The position numbers and the translations under genes were made by a program. From positions 1-64,000 of the forward strand of contig CAYNOT010000016.1 of NCBI GenBank assembly GCA_964398945.1: DNA of 64,000 nucleotides, read 5' to 3'. The DNA is from JBGTGG01 sp964398945. GTDB lineage: Bacteria > Bacteroidota > Bacteroidia > Cytophagales > Cyclobacteriaceae. The notes beneath the pieces were generated by a model that ran no database searches, had not been told where the DNA came from, and saw only the letters and a program-made list of their open reading frames with translations. This document shows, one piece after another, positions 13,039-22,573 of the stretch (its first letter is position 1; each line of letters begins with the position of its first letter).

Positions 13039-14628
13039 CTAAGGAATGGGCAGTGCGGTAGCTCCGTAAAGACCTATGTTTGTTAGGGGAATTGTAGAGC
13101 CCCATTTTGCATTGATTGCACTGATGAATGTTCTTGATAAAAATGCATATCCCCTGGTATTTGGATGTGCACCATCTTCTGAATAAATCCCTGTAGGCGG
13201 GTTGATGTTTGGTGTAATAGTTACTCCATTGATAACGGCTGCACTATTGCTTACTAGCAAGTTGAGTGCAGCATTTACATCTGCCAAAGCAAGCTTGTCT
13301 GTATTTGCAGTTACAACCGCTTGTACAGTTGCATTGAACGCTGCACGTGCATCATTTATGGCAGTAATTTCAGATGGAATTAAGACATAACGATCTGCAA
13401 CCGGCTCGGAAATACCAAGCAGACCGAAAGTCCCTGCTGCTCCGAGAATGGAACCTGTGGATAAGGGAATAATGTCGGTTGCTGCAGTTTGACGAGCCTT
13501 GGCGTAAGGCGCCAAGCCAGCATAAGGTCCTACCATGTAAGGGCCAAGGTCCGTTAGCGTTTCATCATTCATCAGGATTTTATTCGCACCTGCAACGTAC
13601 GTGAGTTTCCTTTTGTTAGCTTCATCAACAGTGATTAATGTATTCGCCACCATGCCATCCAAAAAAGTGTTATAGTTGTTGGCTAAAGCATTAGTTGCGC
13701 CAGTTGCTTGTTCCTCATTCAGCGGAATTGGATTATAAGGCACAGAGGTAAAATGCGGCATGGCAAAAATGTCTGGGAAATTACCAACCACTCCTTTCAG
13801 GTTAGGGTTTGATCCTAAAAGCGCTCCTATAGCTCCAGCATACTGTAAGTCAAAACTGGCTGGTCCCGCACCTGTTGCAGGTGTAAGAGGTGCTAAATTA
13901 GGATCTCCACCAAATGCTGCATGAAGGAAAAAATCATCTAATCCTAACCAGAATAGAAAGAATGTGCCACCAGCAGCCGCAGCATCACCAATTATTGTTG
14001 ATGTGCCGCCAGGAAAAGCCCATCTTCCATAAAAAGGATTAAACCTTGGATCGACTCCTGCTCCAGCCCAAGCTCCTGTTTCTGTAATTAGTGCCTGGCC
14101 AAGCACAATAGCAGGCACTGCGAAATTATTAAGCTCGGCTTTTGTACCTGTGTAGAGGAAACCAGGATTTACAGTTGGGTTTGGAACAGCTTCAAAATTA
14201 CCCACCGGGTAAGCCTGTGGAGTAGGGCGGGGTGAAGCTCCTTGTAGCAACATTCTGCCTAAGACTGGCTCGGTAGGGTCAAATGGTGGACCCAGAACAG
14301 GTTGCTGGACAAACAAATTCCATCCTAAGGAAGCATTAATGCTAGGTTGGTTAAACGTTGCAGTACCACCTGCACATTCAAACTGCTTATTGATGATTGC
14401 GGCAAGTGAATTATTTTGTCCGGTAGTAAACAATGCGCCTCCTTGCACTCCCGCGACAAAAGAATTTCCAATTGCCACAAATTTTGTCAGGTCAACCGAT
14501 CCTGCCACCGCATCAGCACACGATGTATCAATTGGAGGTTCAGGTGGTGGTGTAAGTTCAATTACTTCCTGCTCACATCCGGTAAACATCGTTACCGCTA
14601 GCGTTAAGATTATATATTTTAGTTTCAT
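13039..14628 (-). CDS. SGNH/GDSL-type hydrolase, outer-membrane lipoprotein
   Basis: This is a 529-aa lipoprotein. The preferred start (14628) gives a short hydrophobic signal ending in TGC (lipobox, C about residue 18). The SGNH blocks are recognisable but variant: block I is AIGNSFVAG with Asn instead of Asp before the serine, block III reads GLDDFF where GND is usual, and block V DGAHPNTRGYAFL keeps the Asp and His. The mature protein is Ala/Gly/Pro-rich. It follows the TonB receptor gene with about 26 bp between, so the two probably act together on one exogenous, perhaps lipid or ester, substrate. The substrate is unknown. Confidence 0.8.
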   Translation of the reverse strand: MKLKYIILTLAVTMFTGCEQEVIELTPPPEPPIDTSCADAVAGSVDLTKFVAIGNSFVAGVQGGALFTTGQNNSLAAIINKQFECAGGTATFNQPSINASLGWNLFVQQPVLGPPFDPTEPVLGRMLLQGASPRPTPQAYPVGNFEAVPNPTVNPGFLYTGTKAELNNFAVPAIVLGQALITETGAWAGAGVDPRFNPFYGRWAFPGGTSTIIGDAAAAGGTFFLFWLGLDDFFLHAAFGGDPNLAPLTPATGAGPASFDLQYAGAIGALLGSNPNLKGVVGNFPDIFAMPHFTSVPYNPIPLNEEQATGATNALANNYNTFLDGMVANTLITVDEANKRKLTYVAGANKILMNDETLTDLGPYMVGPYAGLAPYAKARQTAATDIIPLSTGSILGAAGTFGLLGISEPVADRYVLIPSEITAINDARAAFNATVQAVVTANTDKLALADVNAALNLLVSNSAAVINGVTITPNINPPTGIYSEDGAHPNTRGYAFLSRTFISAINAKWGSTIPLTNIGLYGATALPIP

Positions 14629-14654
14629 AATGTTCATGTTTTTGAAATTCACAA

Positions 14655-17408
14655 TTAACGTAAGAATTCATCAAAAGTAAGGGAGATGTAAAATTGCTGG
14701 CCTACGAAAGGAGCACCGAGATTCGTTCGGTAATCACCACCAAATAAATTGGTTGCCCCCAATTTGGCCATTGTTTTAATCGAGGTGATTTTATAATTGA
14801 CTTGTGCATCAAAAACACCAAACTCGGGGACGTTCCAGGTACCAAAAGTTGATTCCCAAAGAAATCCTTCCTGCCATCTGTAGTTAACATTAAACCCAAG
14901 GTTTTTTGTAAGTTTTCTGTTTCCAATTCCAATCGTGAATTTGTTTTCAGGTGTGTTGAATCCGGCCCTGAAATCTCCTGATTGATCGGTATCGAATGTA
15001 GCATAACTATACGAACCATTCAGTGTGAAATTTTGCGGCAGGTTGTAAGTGAGGCCTAACCCAACTCCATAGGAATTGACATTGTCCTCTTTGTTGAGAT
15101 AAGGTGAGAAGAGGGCTCCCGGGTTAATAGTAGCCCCCTTTTGGGAAGTTGGGGCTTTCACAGCCACAATTTCACCACCAATAAAATTTTTATAGCTGGT
15201 ATAGTAAGCATTGAGGTCCACTAAAAGTTTTGAACCCATTAAACCTTTATACCCGATTTCCACTGATTTTAGTTGTTCAGGTTGTACGTACTTTATATTT
15301 GCTGTTTCTAGTAGACCGGGTGTTCCTCCAACTGGATTACCAGTGGCTGGATCTAATGTTCCTCCGGATGCACGATAGGCATTGTAAGAGGCCTGTGTCC
15401 ATGCACCTCCATTGTGTACACCATATCGACTAGCATTTGCCTCTGTACTACCCAGCAGAATACCACCAGTTGAAGGAAAGTAAATGAACTGGGCTTGTGT
15501 GTCAGGGTTTCTAAAACCTGTTTGGAAGGAAGCCCTGATGTTGTGCATTTCATTAAAAGTATACACTGCACTAAAGCGAGGTGTTACCTGTCCATCAAAG
15601 TTTTCGTTTTTATCGTAACGGAGTGAAGCAGTTAATCGGAGGGCCTCTCCCAATGTTTTCGCAGCTTGAGCATACACTCCATATTCACCAACTTTTATTC
15701 GCTCTGCAGTTCCATCACCATCAGGGTCTTCATTGAAAACAGTTGCGTTACTATACAAATCATACATCCTGTAGTTACCTCCAACCATTAAATCGACAAC
15801 GGATATTTGTGTGAAATTGTAATTGAATTCCCCATGAAACAGTCTTGAATTGTCAACAAATGATGATCCTGGTGGATTTCGTTGGAACAGATTTCCCCGC
15901 ACCGCGTTTACCAGCGTTTCATATTCAGGAGTTCCTTCTACTGGTCTGTTTCTATCCGCATAAGCCCGGGCAGCCTGATGCGAAGCTTCTTGATTGCCAC
16001 CAGGAAAACCCAAATATCCTTGCATACCCAAGACATATGTTTGTGCATATTCAGGAGCCCATTGAGTTTGTGTTGGGCTATAGAACTCATTCATGTATAT
16101 TCCTTGCGCACTCATGTTCCATGAATCACCGTCTTTTGTTTCTGTCATGTAAGCCCTAACAAAGAAATTGTCAGATTTTAATTCTGCTTTATAAAAACGT
16201 TGTTGAAAATCACGAAGTGCATATTTTTCTGTTCCTTGATAGATGGAACTACCGCCCCCAAAACGATGATTGAGAATCAATTCGAGTTTATCGGTTAGTC
16301 TCCAATGGATTGCAGCATCATATTTCATGCTTATTGCATCATTGTTGTCGAGTATATCCTCTTCTTTAAATCCAGTCCTTCTTAAATCCAAGGTGCCAAA
16401 AGTGCCACCAATCGGAACTGGGATTACAGCTTCATCACCGTATAGGTTAAGCCCATCAAAATTGGGCTGTCCACTAAGGTCAACTGTGGATTCTGGATTG
16501 AGGCGATCTGTTTTATAGTCATTACTCTTCCAATCCGTTGCTTTTAAATAGGAGAAGTTTAGTTTAATCGCAACCTTGTCATTGAAAGCTTTGGCATAGC
16601 GTACTCCAAAATTGTAAAATGGATTTGTCTCTCCCTGGGCTTCGGAATTTGTCATCCCCAGTTTTAGTTGTGCGCTTACCCCCTGATATTCAAAGGGGCT
16701 TTTGCTTTTCATCAATAGTATTCCGTTGAATGCATTAGGTCCGTAAAGCGCGGATGCGGCCCCGGGAACTAATTCCATGCTTTCGGCATCCAATTCACTT
16801 ATCCCAACAATATTGCCGGTTGGAAAATTTAAAAGTGGAGCAGAGGTATCCATTCCATCTACCAACTGAACAAACCGAACATTTGCAATCGTAGCAAAAC
16901 CTCTGGTATTCACGGCACTGAAATTCATACTTCCTGAATTTACCTGAACACCTTTTACATTTGCGAGTGCATCATAAAATTCGGGAGCGGTAGTTTGTTG
17001 GATTGCTACTAGATCAACCTTTTCAATTGTAACAGGTGATGACATGATATTTTCCTCTGTTCTGTTTCCTGTTACCACGACTTCACCTAACAGCGCATGT
17101 GATAAAGAAACGGTGATTCCGGTGGCATTTTGTGCATCGGTAATCTCAATTTCCTGTGTTGAAAATCCGACATATGAAATACTAAGTGTAAAGGGTGGAA
17201 CTTGATTGACTTTCAGTGAGAAATTCCCGTTAACATCAGCAATGGTTCCTGTAACAGTACCTTTTACAAGGATATTTGCACCAGGTATCCCTTCATTTGA
17301 ACTTGCATCCTTTACGGCCCCTGAAACAGTGGTTTGGGAAAATGCCAGCGTGCTCGTACTGATCAAAAAGACCAGCAGTGCTATCGACTTTTTGTAAAAT
17401 TTTATCAT
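14655..17408 (-). CDS. TonB-dependent receptor with carboxypeptidase-like N-terminal domain
   Basis: This 917-aa outer-membrane transporter has a signal peptide (1 to about 24, ending AFSQ) and a carboxypeptidase-regulatory-like beta-sandwich (about 25-110). A plug domain follows (about 120-235, with GVQVNSGSMNFSAVNTRG and ALYGPNAFNG), then a long beta-barrel ending with a C-terminal strand (FYISLTFDEFLR). It is shorter than SusC proteins and lacks a SusD partner; an SGNH lipoprotein gene follows instead. The start is set at ATG 17408, directly before the signal sequence. The ligand is not predictable. Confidence 0.92.
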   Translation of the reverse strand: MIKFYKKSIALLVFLISTSTLAFSQTTVSGAVKDASSNEGIPGANILVKGTVTGTIADVNGNFSLKVNQVPPFTLSISYVGFSTQEIEITDAQNATGITVSLSHALLGEVVVTGNRTEENIMSSPVTIEKVDLVAIQQTTAPEFYDALANVKGVQVNSGSMNFSAVNTRGFATIANVRFVQLVDGMDTSAPLLNFPTGNIVGISELDAESMELVPGAASALYGPNAFNGILLMKSKSPFEYQGVSAQLKLGMTNSEAQGETNPFYNFGVRYAKAFNDKVAIKLNFSYLKATDWKSNDYKTDRLNPESTVDLSGQPNFDGLNLYGDEAVIPVPIGGTFGTLDLRRTGFKEEDILDNNDAISMKYDAAIHWRLTDKLELILNHRFGGGSSIYQGTEKYALRDFQQRFYKAELKSDNFFVRAYMTETKDGDSWNMSAQGIYMNEFYSPTQTQWAPEYAQTYVLGMQGYLGFPGGNQEASHQAARAYADRNRPVEGTPEYETLVNAVRGNLFQRNPPGSSFVDNSRLFHGEFNYNFTQISVVDLMVGGNYRMYDLYSNATVFNEDPDGDGTAERIKVGEYGVYAQAAKTLGEALRLTASLRYDKNENFDGQVTPRFSAVYTFNEMHNIRASFQTGFRNPDTQAQFIYFPSTGGILLGSTEANASRYGVHNGGAWTQASYNAYRASGGTLDPATGNPVGGTPGLLETANIKYVQPEQLKSVEIGYKGLMGSKLLVDLNAYYTSYKNFIGGEIVAVKAPTSQKGATINPGALFSPYLNKEDNVNSYGVGLGLTYNLPQNFTLNGSYSYATFDTDQSGDFRAGFNTPENKFTIGIGNRKLTKNLGFNVNYRWQEGFLWESTFGTWNVPEFGVFDAQVNYKITSIKTMAKLGATNLFGGDYRTNLGAPFVGQQFYISLTFDEFLR

Positions 17409-17572
17409 AAATAAATCTGGTTTGTGAGTTAAGTTTGGAAAATTAACACCATACATTCCATCAATCTACAGAAGAAATCTATGGATTGAAATCAATGTAC
17501 AAAATTTTATAAATAAAGTACAAAAAATGGAAATCCCCCAAATTGGCCTAAACAATCGATAACGTAAGGTTT

Positions 17573-17908
17573 TTACCCTTTCTCTTCCAATTTCAGGTGG
17601 TCGGCAATCCGATTGCAAAGATTTTGAGTCTCGTTGGCAATAAATTCATCTCCGGTCGCAGTAAGAATGGTCTGTGCGAACCCACTTAAACAATCAATGT
17701 AAAATGCTTTCATTTCGTTAACAGGCATATCTTTCGTCCATAAATCTATGCGAAGTGTATTTTTCTGGTGTTGGTCCCAAAGCCCGATGCTGATGCTTTT
17801 TGTTTCGCTTAACCCACCGTCTGGTTTATCGGTGGCATCCCAATGGATTTTTTCAGGATTGTTGTTTTCGTCCAGTTCTATTTTGAAATTGATTTCCGTC
17901 TTCCTCAT
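17573..17908 (-). CDS. gldC: Gliding motility protein GldC
   Basis: This 111-aa cytoplasmic protein matches GldC in length and in segments such as EINFKIELDENNNPEKIHW, KSISIGLWD and LRIDLWTKDMPVNEMK. GldC is conserved in gliding Bacteroidota, where it supports motility driven by the type IX secretion machinery. Its biochemical role is not established. The gene starts 2 bp after acetoacetyl-CoA synthetase, so the two are one transcript. Confidence 0.9.
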   Translation of the reverse strand: MRKTEINFKIELDENNNPEKIHWDATDKPDGGLSETKSISIGLWDQHQKNTLRIDLWTKDMPVNEMKAFYIDCLSGFAQTILTATGDEFIANETQNLCNRIADHLKLEEKG

Positions 17909-17910
17909 AA

Positions 17911-19854
17911 TCAGTTTTTGTTTGCAAGTTCTATAAAATATTCCATCGATTCAGGGTTTTTTAATGCCCCTTTGTTCACTACTTTTTTTGGATCAAGCCC
18001 CATCAACACTTTCTTCACGGGCGTCTCTGTTTTTTTGCCGCTGATCGTATACGGTAAGTCATTTACTTGCAGAATTGTATCGGGCAGATGCCGCGGACTA
18101 TAATCGTTTCGAATGGTTTGGTTGATGTTCTTGATGATTGCTTCCGTTAATCGTTCACCCGGTTGCATCACCACAAACAACGGCATCCAAAAATTTCCGC
18201 CTTCTTTTTCGATGCAGACAATCATACTATCCTTCACTTCCGTGACTTTATCCACAGCGCGGTAAATTTCACTTGTACCGATGCGAATACCACCACGGTT
18301 TAACGTTGCATCTGACCGCCCGTAAATTATAACGCCCCTCCGGGGTGTGATTTCGATCCAGTCACCATGTCGCCAGATACCCGGGTACATTTCAAAATAA
18401 CTTTCCAGGTACCGTGTATGGTTTTCGTCATTCCAAAAATAAACCGGCATGGATGGAAGTGGTTTTGTGATCACCATTTCACCTACTTCACCCAACAAAG
18501 GCTCACCTTCTTCACTAAATGCCTCCAGCTTACACCCCAATGCCCTACACTGTATCTCACCTGCAAATACCGGCCACGTTGGATTGCCCCCAACAAATGC
18601 GCTGCAAACATCGGTGCCGCCACTCATGGAAGCAAGCCATAAATCTGATTTAACATTTTTATAAATCCATTCAAACCCTTCCGGGGGAAGTGTGCTTCCG
18701 GTAGAACCAATGGAGCGGAGTGCGGACAAGTCAAACTTCTTTGCGTCTGCACCTTCTTTCATGTTGGCCAGGATAAACCCGGCACTGGTGCCAAAGTGAT
18801 TGATCTTCGCTTCTTCAATAAACGCCCACATGGTTTCCATAGAAGGGTAGGCCGGGCTTCCATCATACAACACCAGCGTGCTGCCTGCCAGCAAACTTCC
18901 CTGGATGTAATTCCACATCATCCAGCCCGTGGTGGTATACCAAAAGCATCGCTCACCAGGTTTGATGTCGTTGTGAAAGGTCCCGTATTTTAATTGCTCT
19001 AAAAGGATTCCACCATGTGAATGGGTAATGGCTTTTGGAAGTCCGGTTGTTCCCGATGAGTAGAGCACCCAAATAGGATGGTTAAAAGGAACGCGTTCAA
19101 ATTTTAATGCGTGGTTTGATTCTGTGGTTACAGTATTCCAATCAACATGATTTTCTTTCCTATGGGAGTCGCCAATCACAATTGTTTTTAGCAGTGAAGG
19201 AATTCCTTTTACAAGTGCATCGATAACCTCAGCTTTGTCGAATACTTTTCCATTGTATTGATACTGGTCAACGGCAATTAAAATTTTAGGCTTGATTTGT
19301 TCAAATCGTTCGATCACCGATTGCGTTCCGAAATCAGGGGAGCAACCCGACCAGATGGCACCAAGCGAATTTGCTGCAAGAAACGCAATGGTAGCATCCG
19401 GTGTACAGGGCAGGTAGCCAACGATGCAATCACCGGCTTGTATGCCTTGCTCAATGAAATAATGTTGTAGTGAAGCCACCTTTTTATGTAAAGTTTCCCA
19501 ACTGATTTCCTGTAAAGGTGATGCTTCTGATTTGAAAACTATTGCCGGATGTTCGGAAGTAACGTTCCTGAAAATGTGTTCTGCATAATTTAAGCGTGTG
19601 CCTTCAAACCAATTGATGAAAGGCATCTTGTTTCCGGATAAAACGGTGGTGTAGTTCCCATCATGGATTACTTCAAAGTATTCCCAGATACTTTCCCAAA
19701 ATTCTTTTATGTTTTCGGTCGACCAGTTCCACAAGGATTCATATTCACCAAAGGAAATATTTTTGGTTTCCTTCAACCACTGCATATACCGCGACAAGTT
19801 TGATTCGCTGACAAACGTTTCTGATGGTTCCCATAAAAGAGTTGGTGTACTCAT
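17911..19854 (-). CDS. Acetoacetyl-CoA synthetase
   Basis: This 647-aa AMP-forming ligase of the acyl-CoA synthetase superfamily activates acetoacetate. The ATP-binding P-loop is SSGTTGLPKAITHSHGG (about 270). ATTTGWMMWNY, SMSGGTDVCSAFVGG and the C-terminal ISGKKTETPVKK (catalytic lysine) follow the acetoacetate-specific subfamily closely, as does the N-terminal ARYMQW-like segment. The role is ketone-body or PHB-derived acetoacetate use, or supply of acetoacetyl-CoA. It shares a transcript with gldC. Confidence 0.92.
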   Translation of the reverse strand: MSTPTLLWEPSETFVSESNLSRYMQWLKETKNISFGEYESLWNWSTENIKEFWESIWEYFEVIHDGNYTTVLSGNKMPFINWFEGTRLNYAEHIFRNVTSEHPAIVFKSEASPLQEISWETLHKKVASLQHYFIEQGIQAGDCIVGYLPCTPDATIAFLAANSLGAIWSGCSPDFGTQSVIERFEQIKPKILIAVDQYQYNGKVFDKAEVIDALVKGIPSLLKTIVIGDSHRKENHVDWNTVTTESNHALKFERVPFNHPIWVLYSSGTTGLPKAITHSHGGILLEQLKYGTFHNDIKPGERCFWYTTTGWMMWNYIQGSLLAGSTLVLYDGSPAYPSMETMWAFIEEAKINHFGTSAGFILANMKEGADAKKFDLSALRSIGSTGSTLPPEGFEWIYKNVKSDLWLASMSGGTDVCSAFVGGNPTWPVFAGEIQCRALGCKLEAFSEEGEPLLGEVGEMVITKPLPSMPVYFWNDENHTRYLESYFEMYPGIWRHGDWIEITPRRGVIIYGRSDATLNRGGIRIGTSEIYRAVDKVTEVKDSMIVCIEKEGGNFWMPLFVVMQPGERLTEAIIKNINQTIRNDYSPRHLPDTILQVNDLPYTISGKKTETPVKKVLMGLDPKKVVNKGALKNPESMEYFIELANKN

Positions 19855-19929
19855 AATTCTAAAGCTATTTTATTTTATGGCTTTAATAAATCCCGACAAT
19901 TCAGTTGTCAGTTTGAGCTTGTCGAAAAC

Positions 19930-20859
19930 TCAACCGCCAAGGATTTTTAATGCTGATCCTTTATCAATGTGGAGTTGTTTTTTCAACGCTTCCAAATCTT
20001 CATACTTTGAATCGCCACGGATCAGTTGGTGAAAATAGATGGTAAGCGATTCGCCATAAACATCTTTTTCAAAATCGAATATATTCACTTCGATGTTGCG
20101 TTGGGTCCCATTCACGGTAGGCCGGTTGCCAATATACAGCATGCCACCATATTTTATGTTTCCGTGCAAAACAGTAACCGCATAAATACCATCTTTGGGG
20201 ATGAGCTTATAATGTGAATCTACATCTAAATTGGCAGTAGGAAATCCAATTAACCTTCCAAGTTTATCGCCTTTAATAACGCGGCCTGTTAACGAATAAT
20301 GATGCCCCAATAAATGATATGCATTGGCTACATCGCCCTGCTCAAGCGCTGCCCTGATCTTGGTTGAACTTACACCAATATGATCGACCTCTTGCCGTGG
20401 TATTTCCTCAACATCAAAACCATACGCAGGCCCGTTGATTATCAATTGATCAAAACTTCCTTCCCTGTTTTTTCCGAAGCGGTGATCATACCCGATCACT
20501 AATTTTTTTGTGCCGATGGTATCCACCAAAATTTTCTTTATGAATTCTTCAGAGCTAAGTTGTGAGAATTCTTTTGTGAACGGTATTCGGATTAAGTGCT
20601 GGACACCATGCTCTTTTAGCAAATCTGCTTTTTCTTCAAATGTATTGAGCAGTTTTAAATCATTTTCTTCCGGTCGGAGCACCAACCGAGGATGGGGCCA
20701 AAAAGTAATAACAACAGTTTCCCCATTATTTCGATTTGCGATTTCATGTAATCGATTGAGGATTTGTTGATGGCCAACATGCACACCGTCAAACGTACCA
20801 CTGGTGACCACTGCGTAGGGGAGGAGTATGAAGTCGTCAAGGCCGTGGTAAATTTTCAT
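19930..20859 (-). CDS. ribF: Bifunctional riboflavin kinase / FAD synthetase
   Basis: This 309-aa protein makes FMN and FAD. The N-terminal FAD synthetase half contains GTFDGVHVGHQQIL (nucleotidyl-transferase HxGH motif). The C-terminal riboflavin-kinase half has GRLIGFPTANLDV and GIYAV. The start at 20859 gives MKIYHGLDDF and leaves a 14-bp gap to truB; a further ATG upstream lies inside truB. The truB-ribF pairing is widespread in bacteria. Confidence 0.95.
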   Translation of the reverse strand: MKIYHGLDDFILLPYAVVTSGTFDGVHVGHQQILNRLHEIANRNNGETVVITFWPHPRLVLRPEENDLKLLNTFEEKADLLKEHGVQHLIRIPFTKEFSQLSSEEFIKKILVDTIGTKKLVIGYDHRFGKNREGSFDQLIINGPAYGFDVEEIPRQEVDHIGVSSTKIRAALEQGDVANAYHLLGHHYSLTGRVIKGDKLGRLIGFPTANLDVDSHYKLIPKDGIYAVTVLHGNIKYGGMLYIGNRPTVNGTQRNIEVNIFDFEKDVYGESLTIYFHQLIRGDSKYEDLEALKKQLHIDKGSALKILGG

Positions 20860-20872
20860 TTTATGAATGTTG

Positions 20873-21529
20873 TTACGCTGAAATATCTTCAATGGTCAAT
20901 GCATCCCTGAGATGATGCGTTCCGATGCGTGTACGGCAAAGTTCTGAAAGATAAGCACCCACTCCAAGTGCTTCACCAAAATCCCGTGCAATGCTGCGAA
21001 TGTAGGTTCCTTTTGAACATACAATACGAAAAGAAACTTCGGGAAGTTGAATGCCGGTTATTTCAAAAACGGAAATCGTTACCGCCCGCAATTTTAAATC
21101 TACTTCCTTTCCTTCCCTTGCGAGGGTATAGGCACGCTCTCCTTTTATTTTGATGGCGGAATGTGCGGGCGGCAATTGTTGGATGTCTCCCGTCCATTTT
21201 TTGGCTGCGATTACTAAATCTTCATTTGTGATATGGGAAATATCCACAGGTGCTGAGGGTGCTGATTCCAAATCCAGGGTTTCCGTGGTTTGCCCGATCA
21301 CAAACTTACCGGTATATTCTTTTTCCAGTCCCATAAAGGAATCGATTTGTTTGGTCATTTTACCCATGCAAATAATCAACAGACCGGTGGCCAACGGATC
21401 AAGCGTTCCGGCATGTCCGATTTTTTTTACTTTTAGTTTGTTGCGTAGTTTCCGGACTACATCAAAGGAGGTCCACTCGTAGGGCTTATTGACCAACAAC
21501 ATCCGACCCTCTGGTTGTGGATTTTCCAT
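20873..21529 (-). CDS. truB: tRNA pseudouridine(55) synthase
   Basis: This 218-aa enzyme forms pseudouridine 55 in tRNA. The catalytic aspartate is D44 in GHAGTLDPLATG. NKPYEWTSFDVV, the second RNA-contact motif KGTYIRSIARDFG and the C-terminal LSELCRTRIG are family features. The protein is short because it lacks a PUA extension, as is common in Bacteroidota. The start at ATG 21529 overlaps the uppP stop by a few bases, so the two are translationally linked. Confidence 0.94.
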   Translation of the reverse strand: MENPQPEGRMLLVNKPYEWTSFDVVRKLRNKLKVKKIGHAGTLDPLATGLLIICMGKMTKQIDSFMGLEKEYTGKFVIGQTTETLDLESAPSAPVDISHITNEDLVIAAKKWTGDIQQLPPAHSAIKIKGERAYTLAREGKEVDLKLRAVTISVFEITGIQLPEVSFRIVCSKGTYIRSIARDFGEALGVGAYLSELCRTRIGTHHLRDALTIEDISA

Positions 21530-21530
21530 T

Positions 21531-22325
21531 CTAGACAATTGCCAGTTCGATTCCCAGATAATACAACACGAGAATAACAATCCCGACAATAATCCGGTAA
21601 TATCCAAAAATCAAAAAACCGTGTTTGGTAAGATAGCTGATAAAGGATTTGATTGCGAGCATGGCCACTACAAACGCTACAATGTTTCCGATTACCAGTA
21701 GTTGTATTTGTTCACCACCGAAAGTTTCGCCTGCCAAATAAAATTTCAACATCTTATACGCGGTAGCGGCAAACATGGTAGGGACTGCAAGGAAAAAAGA
21801 AAACTCTGCTGCGTTCTTTTTATTTAGTTTTTGAGTTAAACCACCGATAATGGTGGATGCAGATCGTGAAACACCCGGAACCATTGCCAGTGTTTGGAAG
21901 AAACCAATTTTCAAAGCGGTTGGATACGTAACTTCCTGGTCCAGGATTGTTTCATTCTTAGTAAAAATTTTGTCGACAAACAAAAAGAATAATCCACCAG
22001 CGAGCAGTACAAAACCAACAACATCTACACGTTCGAACAATTGATCGATCTCATCTTCAAAAAACAAACCGAAAACTGCAGCCGGGATAAAGGCAATCAG
22101 TAGTTTTAGGTAAAAAGAAAAACTTTGGATGAATCTTTTCCAGTAGAGGACAACTACGGAAAGGATTGCACCCAATTGGATGGCGACTGTAAACATTTTG
22201 GTAAAGGGATCACTTGCGATACCCATCAGCGAAGAGCCAATGATCATGTGCCCCGTGGATGAAATAGGGAGGAACTCGGTAATGCCTTCAATAATGGCCA
22301 GTACAATAGACTCGAAAATGGTCAT
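21531..22325 (-). CDS. uppP: Undecaprenyl-diphosphate phosphatase
   Basis: This 264-aa polytopic membrane enzyme of the BacA type recycles the undecaprenyl carrier for cell-wall synthesis. The two active-site regions are present: EGITEFLPISSTGHM (about 14-28) and PGVSRSASTIIGG (about 150). Seven or eight hydrophobic segments are visible. It is in the conserved block ftsX-DUF3098-uppP-truB-ribF. Confidence 0.95.
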   Translation of the reverse strand: MTIFESIVLAIIEGITEFLPISSTGHMIIGSSLMGIASDPFTKMFTVAIQLGAILSVVVLYWKRFIQSFSFYLKLLIAFIPAAVFGLFFEDEIDQLFERVDVVGFVLLAGGLFFLFVDKIFTKNETILDQEVTYPTALKIGFFQTLAMVPGVSRSASTIIGGLTQKLNKKNAAEFSFFLAVPTMFAATAYKMLKFYLAGETFGGEQIQLLVIGNIVAFVVAMLAIKSFISYLTKHGFLIFGYYRIIVGIVILVLYYLGIELAIV

Positions 22326-22351
22326 GGAAAATTATAGGGTAGGGTGGAGGT

Positions 22352-22561
22352 TTATTTCTTCACCTCGGGTGTTTTCAGAATGGCGTAGATTTCAATGATA
22401 AAACCTGCCATCACGATAATGGGCCCCAGTGTTAACCCCAAAAATCCAAATCCATGTTGCTCACCGTCAATAGACATAATCACAAAGCCAATCACAAGTG
22501 TAGCCAGCCCAATGATCATCCATTTATAATTTTCTTTTCCGAAAGGAAGTTTTGTTTCCAT
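22352..22561 (-). CDS. DUF3098 family small membrane protein
   Basis: This 69-aa protein has two transmembrane helices (about 14-30 and 41-62) with a short Gly-rich link. The start METKLPFGKENYKWMIIG is typical of the DUF3098 family, which in Bacteroidota sits between ftsX and uppP. A link to envelope or division is suggested by this constant position only; its function is unknown. Confidence 0.85.
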   Translation of the reverse strand: METKLPFGKENYKWMIIGLATLVIGFVIMSIDGEQHGFGFLGLTLGPIIVMAGFIIEIYAILKTPEVKK

Positions 22562-22573
22562 GAGGTAATCTGA

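Noticed and set aside
19885..19930. TTGAG-CTTGTCGAAAA-CTCAA hairpin downstream of ribF as a regulatory site
   Set aside because: It is a short inverted repeat of a common type without a T run; no specific role can be supported.
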